From contig NC_081408.1 in the NCBI RefSeq assembly GCF_030272615.1, positions 766,913,330 through 766,977,329 on the forward strand: a stretch of DNA of 64,000 bases, written 5' to 3'. Position 1 is the first letter of the stretch. The number at the start of each line of letters is the position of its first letter. Made by a program: the position numbers and the translations under genes. The notes under the pieces were generated by a model. The model had not been told where the DNA came from, did not search any database, and saw only the letters and a list, made by a program, of their open reading frames with translations. Positions 22,799 to 34,823 of the stretch are shown here, piece after piece. This stretch comes from Cryptomeria japonica. Lineage: Eukaryota > Streptophyta > Pinopsida > Cupressales > Cupressaceae.

Positions 22799-23420
22799 TA
22801 CCTACCTATGCTAGAGTCATGGGAGAGATTCCCATCGACTCAGAGGTTACAACCAGAGTTGACATTCAAGGATAGGGCTGCCATTGAGGTTATGGGTCTG
22901 AGATATATTCTGTATGTGCCTGAGTTTTGGACGAACATGGGTTTACTGACTGCGCTAGCTGAGAGGTGGCATTCAGAGACATGCACTTTTCATTTGCCTA
23001 TGGGTGAGATGACAGTCACCTTAGAGGATGTGTATAGGATTTTGAGGATACCGATCGATGGGAGTTGATACCCTATGATCGAGATGGAGACAGGGATGCA
23101 CTGAGATGAGTGTTCCAGGATCCAGGATTGGAGATGAGGGCTAGACATGTAGCTTGGGATACTATGACACAGACAGGATTGGCACTACCAATAGTACTAG
23201 CAGGAGTGATCAGTGGGTTCCTCTGTCTGGATAGGGCGACACAAGGAGTGGCTGTAGCCATACGTATTTTGACATCATTGTATCATGACACTTATGATTT
23301 TGATATATATGAGATGATTCATCCTTGTGGCAGCTATATGCATGTGTACCTATGTGATGAGATGTTTTATGATCTATGTTTCTATGTGATGATTATGATA
23401 TGGATGCAAATATGTATATG
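22799..23420 (+). pseudogene. Plant mobile domain (PMD) fragment, antisense inside Gypsy-E
   Basis: The open piece starting at 22808 reads WERFPSTQRLQPELTFKD, LRYILYVPEFWTNMG, LTALAERWHSETCTFHLP and GEMTVTLEDVYRILRIPIDG. This is the classic PMD (MAIN/MAIL-like) signature. After a break at about 23,070 another frame (23110-23421) continues with MRARHVAWDTMTQTGLALP and a hydrophobic stretch. The sequence before the first codons ends TTTACTTGACTGCAG, a good 3' splice site, so the domain probably began as an internal exon. It lies between the integrase tail and the 3' LTR, opposite in direction to gag. PMD proteins are plant-specific. Some act in silencing and genome stability, and others travel in transposons. 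Confidence 0.82.
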
Positions 23421-24870
23421 ATGAAATGCAATATTTTTGTTCTTTTATGTTTTATATGTTATGCATATGTGAATGTATGAAATGCAAATGAATAGGATAA
23501 TGCAAATTGAAAATGTGCTAATATGTGTTGTGTGTAGGATGTGATGCAATTGTAATATCTATATGTATGTCTGAAATGCTCATATGTGGTAATGCAGGTG
23601 CAACTACATGAAATGCAAATGTTTTTGGCATGTCATTATACTCAGTCATGTGATAGCAGGCTACACGGGCTCAAGAAGGATGATGGAGGTCAATCAGGAA
23701 AGGAAGATTGAAGATAGAAGATATGAAAAATGAAAGAGCTTCTTGTGCATTATCATCATTAAGCTTTATTATGGAAAAATAGGTTATGACGATTGAGGCA
23801 TATGTTCGACCCAGAAAGTCGTTGTACCTGTTTGGATGGAGATAAGACAGTCAGAAACAAGGAATGCCCCAGTTCACACTACACTCTCAGTGTCCTCACA
23901 TCCTTGGACCAGTCATAGCATTACTAAGAGACAATCCATAGACAACAAAGAAAATAGGTGACGATACCCCATCCTCGCCTTTCTAGTCAAAGACATCCTG
24001 GAGATAGAATCTCTAGTCAGAGACATCCTGGAAAAGCTAAAAGACATGTCACCAAAAAGATAAAATCAAAAAAATAAAACAAAGACTCGACACCAACATC
24101 CACTATAGTCCTCAAGTTTTAGTGTCTCTTGTCACTTGTAGAAGTCTATTTGATTAGGGTCACAATGTTTACTTTCACAGAAAGGATAGATAGCACTGAA
24201 CCATAACATTATCTGAGTCTGTTGAAAGATTTGATTTGTTGAAGCCCATTGTTTCTGCTATGTCTTACCTGAAACTGACTGAATCCATGAAACTGATACT
24301 TTATTGTGAAGAAGATGAAACTTTATTGCGGATCTATGATGGAAATGCTGCTTTATTGCGGATTGTGCATGGATAGACTGAAGAAAAGTAGAAGAAACTA
24401 TACTCCTCAAAACATGTGATGCTCTTAGTTCCACACCCATTACTAGACTTAGGATTAGCCTTAGCCACAGATAGGATCTAATTTATTATGGATGGAAAGG
24501 GATGGAAAGGAAGGTTTATTATGAATGGCTAACCAATCTTGGGTAGATCAATAACAAGCCATAATGGGAATGGGTAAGTTTTTTATGAATGGATAGGTCG
24601 TGAGTGTGTGCAAAGTGAAAGGATGAAATGGAATCCTGAAGGAGGGAGGAGAAATGTCTCTACACATGGCGCCGGTGACCAAGTTTTCACCATGGTACTT
24701 TCCTAGGGTGCCACCGAAGTGCTTTTCATTGTTGGACGAAATGTTTTTTTTGTTTTTCATTTTTTTTTGTGTCACAAGGCGCCTGTTTGCCAGGTTTTCA
24801 CCAAGTAATGATTTTTATGTTTTATGATTTTTTTTGTATTTTTAATTTTTTTGATTTTTTTTGTATTTTT
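23421..24870. other. Gypsy-E 3' non-coding region
   Basis: No coding sequence was recognised. From about 23,420 to 23,640 the plus strand is rich in ATG/TATG phrases (ATGTGAATGTATGAAATGCA and similar), a low-complexity texture. The rest shows only short chance frames. Confidence 0.6.
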
Positions 24871-24899
24871 GAATTAGGATACTCTGAAGAGCTATGTGT

Positions 24900-25173
24900 A
24901 AAACCTGCAAAGGTGCATGTTGTTGATAGGATCCTACAAAGGTTCACCCTCTGTGGTTGAGAGCTGATATGCACCGGATCCATAGGCTGCTGTAATGATG
25001 TAAGGACCAAGCCAATTTGGTTCGAACTTGCCCTCCTTCTCTCTGTCTTGCTGATTTTTAGGATTTTCTCTGAGAACCAAGTCACCTACCTCAAATGTAT
25101 GAGGCTTAACCTTATGATTGTAGCTGCATTGTTCCTTGACTAAATGATATGTAGCCTGAGTGATTGTCTTCCT
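24900..25173 (-). pseudogene. Gypsy-E integrase C-terminal tail (GPY/F region)
   Basis: On the minus strand it reads VKPHTFEVGDLVLRENPKN, then KFEPNWLGPYIITAAYGSGA and MHLCRFYT. This is the terminal module of Gypsy integrase: the GDLVLR strand, the GPY/F motif and the end of pol. It is in the same frame as gag-protease, separated by stops. A TAG sits inside it and another follows MHLCRFYT. Reverse transcriptase, RNase H and the integrase DDE core are missing between this tail and protease, an internal deletion of roughly 3 kb or more by comparison with full elements. Confidence 0.85.
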
Positions 25174-25539
25174 TTATGAAGGAACTAAGATAGAATTACT
25201 AGTGTGTGGACTACACAGGCCTGTATGCGTGTCACCTAAAGAAGTTTGGGCATCCTTGATAACAAAGTCCCTCGAGGAAGCTCCATCAAAGGTCCATTGA
25301 TGTGATGTATCACCAAAAGGGAATGGATGTGTGGAACAAGTGGATGAGTTATGAAGGCTTATGACTGTGAAAAGAAGTGAAATTAGGATAGCATGATGGA
25401 GACTTAGGATCAACAAGTGTTCTTTTTTACTTGAAATTGTAGAACTTTTGCCCCCAGTTATTTTGATATTAAGGGAGATCAACTCTTTTTCCTTTTCTTT
25501 CATAGGATTTTTATCCTTGACTTTGATTTTTGCAGAGTC

Positions 25540-26577
25540 CTATAGCTTTTGATTTTGATTTGGACTAAAGGACTTCTCTTTATTTTTGAATTTTAGATTT
25601 TTCTTTTCAAAGCTTGATTTTTTATCCCCAATTAGTAAGGGCTTTTCTAATTCTTGTTGATCCAAGTCTAGGAGCAGAGTGGAAATGGAATGAGTGGATG
25701 AAATGGTAAAGCTATGTGATTTCTCAAGAGGGTTGGTGATACACTCAATAGATTCTTTGTTGGATCCACTCTTAGGACTATTGATATCAAGAGTTGCTTG
25801 CACCACTAGAGGAGATTTGCATTCAGACTCAGTAGCCACAACACTAGGTGGTTCACATCCAATTCCTTGCAAAGTATTTATAGATTTTTCTTGTTGACTG
25901 AATACCTTAGGAGATAGTGGGAGTTGATCAACATGAAATATATACTCACCACATCCCATGTCTTTAATCTTGAATTTTTCTTTTAGCTCTGCTTGCTTTG
26001 ATGTAGAATCTTTCAATGATTCTAGATCCACATATGCTGATGAATGAATAGCTTCTCGATTGACTGGGATTGTTATTTCTGATCTAGGCCGCAGATTGTT
26101 GCAATATATAAATGGATTTGGATAAGCTTTTATGGTCACTTCAACTCCATTGTGTGGAAACTTGATACATCGATGATATGTTGAGGGTACTGCACTCATC
26201 TCATGAATCCATGGATGTCCTAGCAATATGTTGTATGTGAGATCCAAGTCTAGGACTTGACAAACCATATCCTTCGTAACTAGCCCAACTCTGAGAGGTA
26301 AGGTGATTGTGCCTTTGGATGAATTCTCTTCATCATCATATGCCTTGATGGTAATTTTGTTTGTAGAATTCACAGCTTTATTTGAATATCCCAATTCTTT
26401 AATAGTGCTCAATGTGCAAATGTTTAGACTTGCTCCTCCATCTATCAAGACTCGTTTTATTTGATGTTTGTGTATGAAGGCTTCAATGTGTAATGGTGCA
26501 TTATATGGCTGACTTATGAAGGCATCATTGGCTTCTGTGAATGTAAGGGAGTGTGGAACGGAAAGGTATCCCTCCAT
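25540..26577 (-). pseudogene. Gypsy-E aspartic protease region
   Basis: The open piece of 345 residues begins MEGYLSVPHSLTFTEANDAF. It holds the retropepsin-like core VLIDGGASLNIC (catalytic D-G-G, a common plant Gypsy variant of D-T/S-G) and NILLGHPWIHEM, the second conserved strand. The C-terminal half is polar and Ser/Lys-rich without a known domain. It continues in frame from gag through a TAG near 26710 and on past a TAG at 25540 into a 110-residue piece (25503-25174) with no recognised domain. It would cleave the element polyprotein. Confidence 0.87.
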
Positions 26578-26709
26578 GGTTTGAAACTAGTCCATGCTCA
26601 GATCAGTAGGGACATAAGTGTGTCTCAAGATTTTGTCAAGAATGGCTTTATGTGTGGGGGATATGCGTAAGATCTCAAGGATTGAGATAAGCGCGGGTGT
26701 CTTCCCCAA

Positions 26710-28990
26710 CTATTCTACAAGGTCATACTCAGGTTTGGATGATGAGGAAGTTGTGTTTTTAGCTGGAGCACCTTGCAAAGTGAATTTGCCTCGACGAGTT
26801 GTAACATTACATTTAGAGGTTGGTTCAGAAGAAGATCCAATTCCTTTTAGGATGATTTTGGGTCTTTGGGTAGACTTCTTAGGTGTTTTGTCCTTGATGA
26901 TAATGGTAGAGACATAATTGTCCATTGAAATGTGATTGATAGTTGAATCGTAGTTATAGGATGCTTTGGCATAGTTGGTTTGGTCATCTGTGGCTTTAGA
27001 CTTTCCCTTGTCATGTTTTGGGAATGGTTCCTTAAACATCTCATGTTCTTGATTAGATGAGTGTCCTTCAATCTTAATGTCACCTCTATCAATAAGATCT
27101 TGTATGATGTTCTCCAGTCGATGACAATTTCCTATCTTATGACCCTTGCTCTTATGGAATTCACAATACTCATCATCATTCTACCAATTTGGTTTGACCT
27201 TTGGCTCATATGGAGGAAAATCTAGAATTTTGATTACTTTGTTTTCAACTAGCTTCTTGAAAACTGACTCAAGTGGTTCTCCCAATGAAGTGTACTTCCT
27301 TCCTAATCTGGAAGTTGTTTGAGTATTCATCTGATTGTTTGTAGAGCTTGATCTAGAAAAAACAATTTTGGGTCGCACTGTATTGGCATCAACAACACCA
27401 TCATTGACTGTGTTCTTGTTTTTGTTCCAAAATCTTGGCTTATCTTTTCCTTTAAAGTCATCTTTGTTTTCCTTGAATATCTTAATGACTCCTTGCTCAA
27501 TTAGGACCTTCTCTGTTGCTAAGCCTTTTTCAATGACGTCCTTGAAGGTGGACAAACAAGCTTTTCTTAGGTCATAACCAATGTCTTTGTTGACATTCTG
27601 GGTGAACATTTCTACCATTTGTTTTTATGGAATTTCACAAGAGCATTTGTTGGCTAGATTCCTCCATCTTTGTAAAAATGATGAAAAAGACTCTCCATCC
27701 TTTTGCTTGGTGTTGCACAAAGTAGTGACTGATATTTCTGTCTCTATGTTGTATGAGAAATGTTGAATAAATGCCTCTGCTAAGTCACCCCACGACTTAA
27801 TTCCAGGTGGGAGTTGGGAGAGCCATTCCATAGCTTGATCACCTAAGCTTTGTGGGAATAATCTCATCAAATATGTCTCTTCTACTGCTACCTCAATGCA
27901 AGCTATGAAAGATTGTCTTATATGTGCCTTGGGAACCCCTTTTCCTCTATACTTATCAAACTTAGGTGTCACAAAGTGTGTAGGAAAAGGAGGCATTGGA
28001 ATACTCTTATCAAATGGTTAAGGACATATGTCTCTCATTGTGTAAGTTGGCTTTGGTGTATTTATGTCCTCCATTTTCTTTTGTAAGTCCTTAATTTGTT
28101 TTTCCAAATTGTTCTTAGGTGGAGACCGACTTCTTAGACCATATCCCAAGCCTGAAGGACCAAGTGGAGGAGGAGCATGTTGCATATATGGATGATATTG
28201 ATCATACACGTGTTCATATGGAGGAGGTCTATAGTGATGCTGTGTATAAGGACCACTTGGTATAGAGTCATGATGAGGAATGGAATATCTATTTTGTGCA
28301 TGTATACTATACTCTACAGGCATGTCATGAGTTTGTTCTAATGTGTTTCCCCCAAATTGGATGTGGGGTTTCCTTGTGTCCAAATTTTGAGCATGCCTTT
28401 GGATATCTAATTGCTTTGGTGGTTGATCCTTAGCATTGGTATATGATTGAGCATATTTTTCTCCATAAGACTTCCATAATGGTCTGCGAAGGTGAGTATC
28501 ATATGCTTGACCATGTGTGTATGGGACCTCTGGTTTTTGAAACAAAGATGATGGTGATTCAGGCACCATTAGGCCTCTTTTGATCCATATTGAGGTGAGG
28601 CTGTTGCAAAGTTCAATTTTCCATTATTTGAGACATGTCAAAATCATGAGGGATCTTGGCTCCACTTTGTGCCATCACTTGTAAGAATTATTGTCTATCT
28701 CTCCTCATTATTTCCTCAACCAATCTATTGAAATGAGGATCCATAATGGTGTCTTCCACTTCTGCTAAATGTACGGAAAAGTTGTCCATATTATCATTGT
28801 GTGTATCATTGTTGTTTGTACTGTCCATGTTCTCAACATTTGGAATGTTTTTATAGGCATCCATGTCAGGTAATGTGTTATGATCAGAATTGAAAAAGAT
28901 ATCATTATCATATTCATAGGAACTCATGTTTGTGGACTCTTGAGCCTCTTTAGTTTCTCTCCTAGATTTTTGGGAATGGGTTTCAACCAT
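26710..28990 (-). pseudogene. Gypsy-E gag remnant
   Basis: Three stretches line up on the minus strand. The N-terminal piece (28990-28688) is acidic and Asn-rich. A Pro/Tyr/His-rich piece (28569-28018) includes a short coiled coil (LEKQIKDLQKKMEDI). The retrotransposon gag core is at 27996-27625, with YLMRLFPQSLGDQAMEWL and SFSSFLQRWRNLANKC. A zinc-binding motif YCEFHKSKGHKIGNCHRL lies near 27,170-27,120, typical of plant Gypsy gag. From 28569 to 25174 one frame is kept with only a few stops (TAA 28018, TAA 27625, TAG 27181, TAG 26710). A frameshift separates the N-terminal piece. It would build the particle core. Confidence 0.88.
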
Positions 28991-29483
28991 GAACTAGGTA
29001 TTGACCAAGATGTGTGAGACTAGATGAAAATGGAAAGAGTATGGAAGACCAAGAGTTAGATGGAATGTAAATGAATCTGAAGTGTACTTGCAATGTCCAA
29101 AGTGTAAGACCAAGTATGTATGTAGTAGAGTAGGTGTGACTTCCAAAGAGATGATAGTTTCTCTTGATGAGGTAAGTTGAGCTTGACTCTAAGTAAGACC
29201 AAATGAGACCCAAAGGTGATAGACCTTGATGAGGGACCACTTAGCAAAATGTTATTGTATGTAATGTGTTGACAAAGTATGATGAGGACAAGCAAGTGAC
29301 CTTTTGACTCAAGTTTAGACAAATGTGAATGCAATGTAAGGTGTAAAGCAATGATGGACTTTGTGAGACCCAAAGATAGGTTGAATGTTAGATGGAAAAC
29401 CCAGAGAGATAACCTAGGAAGCTCAATAAGTCTGAAATTGACTGTTCTTGTTTGCTGAATTATGAAAGTTTTCAATCCCGAAC

Positions 29484-29730
29484 ACAGACGTGCCTGTATA
29501 CTTCACAGACGCTCTTAAAGGACAAAGATGCTATTCTATCAGACACAGACATGATTAAATGACACAGACGCTATTCTATCAGACACAAACGCATTTCTGA
29601 GATGCTGCAATGTTGCTCAAAAGACACAGACGCGTTTTTGCCCTTCACAAACGTTGTTAGATGACACAGACGCTATTCTGTCAGACACAGACGTGTTTCT
29701 GCAAACTTTGTGTAATTTTTTGAATCTGTG
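29484..29730. repeat. CACAGACGC short repeats in the Gypsy-E 5' region
   Basis: At least eight copies of CACAGACGC or CACAAACGC recur, several within a longer unit GACACAGACGCTATTCTATC. The reverse complement of the same core occurs in GGCGCGTTTGTG at 22,120-22,260 near the other end of the element. Confidence 0.7.
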
Positions 29731-30817
29731 AAGCTTCTTGTTGTGACCAAAACTGAATGTTTGACTATTTTTTGTGACAAGAGGACACAATGTTGATGAG
29801 GACTCAATGTTTGCAAGTGTTTAGACTTCAAAATGACTCGAAAAAAAAGGTGTTTTGTTTGATGTAAAATTGTTTTGCATACACTTGAAGACACAAAGGA
29901 CACAATGTTTTGGTGTTTGGTCTTGAATGTTTGATTGTTTAAAATAAGTCAAGCACAATTCTTATGGCTAACCAAGACAATAGTTGTTGATCCCACATGG
30001 AGTTTCCCCCAAGGCTATGCTATTCAGAGCGGATACTTAGATGCTTGACCCCATTGGCTCCACCCTCAACACTCACTTCTCAGGTCAGCCAAGCATCAGT
30101 CCCCATGAAAACTCCTCGTGGTGAACTTTGTATCTCTACTAAGAACCATATGTGTGTGGGCCGCTACTAGAGGTCCAACCTCCTACCCCAACAACTAGAA
30201 GGATTTTGGCTTCTAAAACAAAAAGGTGCTAGTAAGGGCATCCGCTCATGTGGCCATACATGCAGCACTTTCAGCTTTGTAAATACAGAAGGCTCCCAGC
30301 CGGTAGGGGTTACACCCTACAAATGATCAAATAAATTTGATCAAATGGGTTTATGGGGAGACATAGTGTCGGTATGAACTAATCAACACACGTTATCCAT
30401 AGTTTTCACCATGAATACAGTTGTTTATAGTGGTTTGAAAGAGGTAGGTTTTCCTCACTACCAGTTGGGTCATTCTCTCCTCACTAGAAGTCCTAATGAC
30501 CACACGGGGAGAGGGGCCCTCTAGAGATGAAACAAAAAGAGCCTATTGCCCAAGACACAAAAGACACTGGTTCAATTTTAGTGCACTAATTGAAGTGTTT
30601 GCTAGTTTATGAAAACAAGGAACACAATGAAAGATAAAAAAACCCTTGCCAAGGTCCTACAAAAAATATCTATTAGTAGTTTGGTTTGTTTCAAAATGAT
30701 CACCCCTTCCTACAAGCACACAAGTTAGGTAAATTTTAGATCCAAAAGACTTTGTGAAATAGGGGCCTTCAACAATGCATTTTGTTGATCAATTCAAAGA
30801 TCTGATTCATCACAAAA
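29731..30817 (-). other. Gypsy-E 5' untranslated region, distal part
   Basis: No coding sequence was recognised. The stretch 30,000-30,550 has a more balanced base composition than its surroundings and no repeats I could find. It presumably forms part of the element leader. Confidence 0.5.
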
Positions 30818-31660
30818 AAGACCACTTGTAAAATTTTAAGAAATTTCCAGAAATGTAAGAAAATCCAAAAAATTTGCTAATTTGCTCCAAAAATTAATTT
30901 TTTATGAAAAATCATAAAAAATTAATATAAAATGCAAAATTGGTCCAAAAAATCTGAAATTTATACTAGATAGTCCTGATGGTCTTCCAAACCTTGTATA
31001 AAAACATTTCTACAACAAATCCAAGCAGTTTGTGAGATATGAGTAAAATAATGCAAAACCCTAATTTTCAAAGATTTGATTTTTGAGGAATGATTTTGCA
31101 TCAAATTTAAAATAAAAAAGAACAAATCCTATGTATAATTCTGTAAGATTTCTAAAAATGTAAGAAAATCCAAAAAATTCTCTAATTTGCTCTCAAAATT
31201 AATTTTTTATGAAAAATCATAAAAAAATCATATAAATTGAAACCTTGATCCAAAAAATTTGAAATTTTTACTGAACACCTTTGATAAGTTTCCTGACCTA
31301 AAAAACAATTTGATGCCAAAATTCGAAGCCGTTTGTGAGATTTGATCAAAATAAGGTAAAACCCTAATTTTTAAAGATCCAATTTTTAGAGAAATATTTT
31401 GCATTAAAATTAAAATCACAAAGAACAGATCATGTGTATAAATCAGAGATATTTTCAAAAATATAAGAAAATCTGAAAAATTTGCTAATTTTCTCTCAAA
31501 ATTAGTTTTTTATGAAAAATCATAAAAAAATCATGGAAAATGCACATGTGCTCCAACAATTCTAAATTTTGGATTGAGAGCTGTTAATATTGTCCTCAGC
31601 TTGCAAACAAAATTTGGTGCAAACATTATTAGCCATTTGTGAGATCAGATCAAATCTCTC
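30818..31660. repeat. Tandem repeat, unit about 305 bp, about 2.7 copies
   Basis: The marker ATGAAAAATCATAAAAAA recurs at about 30,904, 31,209 and 31,511. The following phrases CAAAACCCTAATTTT and TTTGTGAGAT recur with the same period. The array lies just downstream of the primer site, in the leader between 5' LTR and gag. Confidence 0.8.
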
Positions 31661-31782
31661 CAAGATCTTGATTTTGTGTCCAAAACCCTAGCATCACAAG
31701 GTTATTCTCCAAATTGTTTTACAAAACAACAATATAGGGTTAGAAAATCTGCAAAAAAACCATTGATCTAACAAAAATCCAT

Positions 31783-31800
31783 GTCCCATGGGGTGTGCCA
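31783..31800 (-). other. Primer-binding site of Gypsy-E (degenerate)
   Basis: On the minus strand TGGCACACCCCATGGGAC lies just after the 5' LTR. It resembles TGGCGCCCACCGTGGGGC, a primer site I recall from other plant Gypsy elements, with changes that mostly fit loss of CG. Confidence 0.6.
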
Positions 31801-31803
31801 AAA

Positions 31804-32585
31804 TATATATGGTGAAAATGGAAACAACAATGTTGAAAGACTAAATGAATTCAACCACCAAACCCTAGCCTAACAACAATAAAGATCCACCATAACATAT
31901 GAAGATTACCTAAGACAATACAAATCAAATGAAATCACAAAGATTATACCATCACATGTCCAATAGGGTTTGGATTTTCATTCTTCCTATCTCCATTGAT
32001 CTTGCTTGATATATTTGCTCTCAGATTTTATGTGTGCACAAGTGCTCAGCAAAGAACAGAAATGTGGTTGCAAGTAGGCTTGACTGCATATCCAAGTTCG
32101 AAAGCATAGTCGGGGCTGAATGCATAGTGAGGGTTTGATAATGAAGGAATCATCTCCTTATATAGAAGACACTATATGAAATGAAGGGACAAGATTGAGA
32201 GGTGTAAAAGATAAATGGTCGGCTATGATTAAAGGGTAGGTAGAGAAAATAATAAAATAATGAGAGGGTAGGTAGTGTATGAATTAAGAGATGAATGACA
32301 TGTGTCATGGGTAGAAAAGGCTAATGAATGAATTAAATAAATAAAGATTTATTTAATTAATAGAAGAAGTGGGATCAATTAAATAAATAAGATATTTATT
32401 TAATTTAGGAAAAGGATAATTTAAATAAATAAATGTATTTATTTAAATGAGAAATAAGGCTAGAAGAGGATAAATGAATTAATTAAATAAATAAGGATTT
32501 ATTTAATTAACAGAAGAATTAGGCTAAAGTAATTAAATAAATAAAATATTTATTTAATTAGACATGACAATTTTAGGTGTCTACA
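31804..32585 (-). repeat. Gypsy-E 5' LTR (782 bp)
   Basis: Direct repeat of 20825-21605. The last base pair of the minus-strand terminus has decayed from CA to TA, at 31804-31805. Confidence 0.92.
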
Positions 32586-32659
32586 AAAACAACGCACAAA
32601 ATTTTCAAAATTTATAACAACAGGAATCTCAAGCTCCAATTAATTTTCTTACTAATGAT

Positions 32660-34560
32660 GCTGTAAATCTAAATGGATTGCTTGCCACCGGTTTCACAAA
32701 GGTGCAAATGACATTTCATAATCACTCAGATTCCTATAAATCTCCATCAATGTGTCATATTTGTCAAGAATCACATATTGGAATAAAAGTTTACCGAAAT
32801 CCAAAAGGACCTATCTGCAATAGATGCAAGCAACAAAGAGGAATGAATAGATTCTTAGCTATGAATGATATGGATCTAGGAACCCAACCAACTGAAATGG
32901 CATGTTTGATGCAAGTAGAAGAAATACTTATTGCACGGTCAAATCCGATATTTCAAGCCACACATGACACAAGTGGTCAATTTAAATATAAAGGACACAC
33001 AATTAGCTTTCCACAACACATTAAAAAAATTGCAAACAAATTGCCACGCCGGGTATTATAAGCTTGCTAATTATTATAGTACCAAGGAAAGGTCAGTGTG
33101 TCACGAGTTAGAATTTTATAGTTAACAAGGAGTTTGTGTAGAGAGCCCTTCAGTACAAAATTCGAAATGACAAGTTCTACGCAGACGTGATGAATGATAC
33201 ATCTGCTCTTGATAATTTATCAGAAATTTCTGATCAAAATATCTTTGAACGACTAAGAACTCTGAACATGGAAGTGGATTCTGATAGAAATGAAATATTG
33301 TTCCTTGGACCCATTATGGAAACCAAAGAAGATAATATTATTGATCAGATGACATTGATGGAATCGAGACCATCTAACAAACAATGAGAGATGGAGTTGA
33401 TTCATGCATGGATTAACAAAAAAAATACAAACCCATCAACACTAATCGATTGGTCGACAATTGTTGGATCTCCAATCAATGAATATGCTACATTGGGACT
33501 ACTACATATGGCATTCAAAACATTATTTCCCGACGAGAAATGTGATTGGTTGGAACCTCGAATTAAACAACTACATCTCCATGAATATGCCAAACATCGG
33601 TTATGATACGAAGATAACCATTACGGGAAGCATCCCGGGTTCTGATATTACATGACAAATATGATTATGAGGCACCGTGTGAAAAAATGTCATTTGTGGT
33701 TTTCATCAAAAGAAGCATCAACAAAATGCCAATCACTATAATGAAACTATGTGAGCATATGGAGAATGTTCTAAATTCACATTTGGTTGACATGTTGATG
33801 CAATATGGAACAAGTCTAAGAGGTACAATATCTTACTAAACAAAATGTCGATCGGAACTAACCGACATGCTACTTCAGATTGGAACACCAACTATAATTT
33901 TTCACTTTTAGTGCAGCTGATTTGTATTGGCTAGACTTGCATGCACTAATGCCAGGTAGACCACCATCGAACCCACATGAAGCTCAACTATGGTGAAAAC
34001 AAAATGTCATCGATAATCCGTACATTATCGCGCAATACATGCATCTACGAAACTCTATGTTTAGAAAAGAGGTACTTCAGAAAGGATTGCAAGTTAGAGA
34101 TTTTTGGTGTTGATATTAATGGCAACATAGAGGATCCGCACATGTGCATGGATTTATGTGGATACTTGAATCACCATACATGGATAAAATTGATTGGTCC
34201 AATAATGAGCAACAAAAAAAGAGCAGAAAGATATTTCAGTAGCATTGTTCATGCATGGAACCCTAGAGAAGATAGATATCAAATAAATGTGCAGATATAC
34301 TTTAAACTATCCATTGACCATACGTAAAACATTTTCATTATAAACATCATTTCAAAATTGAAAATTGATCAATTTAAATTTCATGTACAACCATTTTGCA
34401 ATTTTTCTTTACATCCATGTCTTAAAAACACAAGACAAATTGCGGAAACTGATTTCAACAATGAGTATGAAGAAATACTCAACACTATGGAAAGACATAT
34501 GATGTGCAAAGAGGGAGAATGTCTACAAAAGAAAAAGGGAAGAATGATTTGTAGGTAATG
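32660..34560 (+). pseudogene. Helitron N-terminal and Rep (HUH) region, broken
   Basis: The first piece (32678-33061) has a Cys-rich motif CHICQESHIG...CNRC, followed by TEMACLMQVEEILIARSNPI, FKYKGHTISFPQ and LPRR, all typical of Helitron proteins. The piece at 33391-33606 matches the Helitron N domain (INEYATLGLLHMAFKTLFP, LHLHEYAKH). In another frame, FSAADLYWLDLHALMPG near 33,908 and NPHEAQLW follow. The HUH motif reads GSAHVHGFMW at about 34,132-34,161, keeping His-x-His. Rep would nick and join single strands. Frame changes put these motifs in different frames. Confidence 0.87.
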
Positions 34561-34823
34561 TTTGCATATGAAATGTAAAGGAAAAACAATTTTGATAATC
34601 GAATAAGTGGATCTTATAATGTCGTCTTACATTTTTCACCTATAGGTACAATGCTCCATGGTGAATTAATTTACATGGCTCTAAAATTTATGACTATCCA
34701 CAAACAGGTGAAAGAAAGTTCGAACTAGCATGAAATGATGATAGAGTCAACACACACAACCAATACATATTACAACTATGGAGAGAAAACATTTATTGGC
34801 AACCCATTCTCTCTAAGCATGCA

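Larger units (their letters stand above)
20825..32585 (-). mobile_element. Gypsy-E: 11.8-kb Ty3/Gypsy element lacking reverse transcriptase, minus strand
   Basis: LTRs at 20825-21605 and 31804-32585 are near-identical direct repeats. They start TGTAGACACC on the minus strand and are flanked by perfect 5-bp duplications AAAAC (20820-20824 and 32586-32590). A primer site and a polypurine tract of Gypsy type adjoin them. Inside are gag and protease (about 28,990-25,540) and the last part of integrase (about 25,173-24,910), with no reverse transcriptase, RNase H or integrase core. Long non-coding ends carry tandem repeats, and the 3' end carries a PMD fragment on the opposite strand. The size, the TGTAGACACC termini and the repeats suggest the Tat/Ogre lineage. 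It is a non-autonomous derivative that would need a helper. Confidence 0.92.

Noticed and set aside
28983-29475. Minus-strand frames of 85 and 139 codons in the Gypsy-E leader
   Set aside because: They overlap each other in different frames, lack gag motifs and lie before the gag start. Probably chance.
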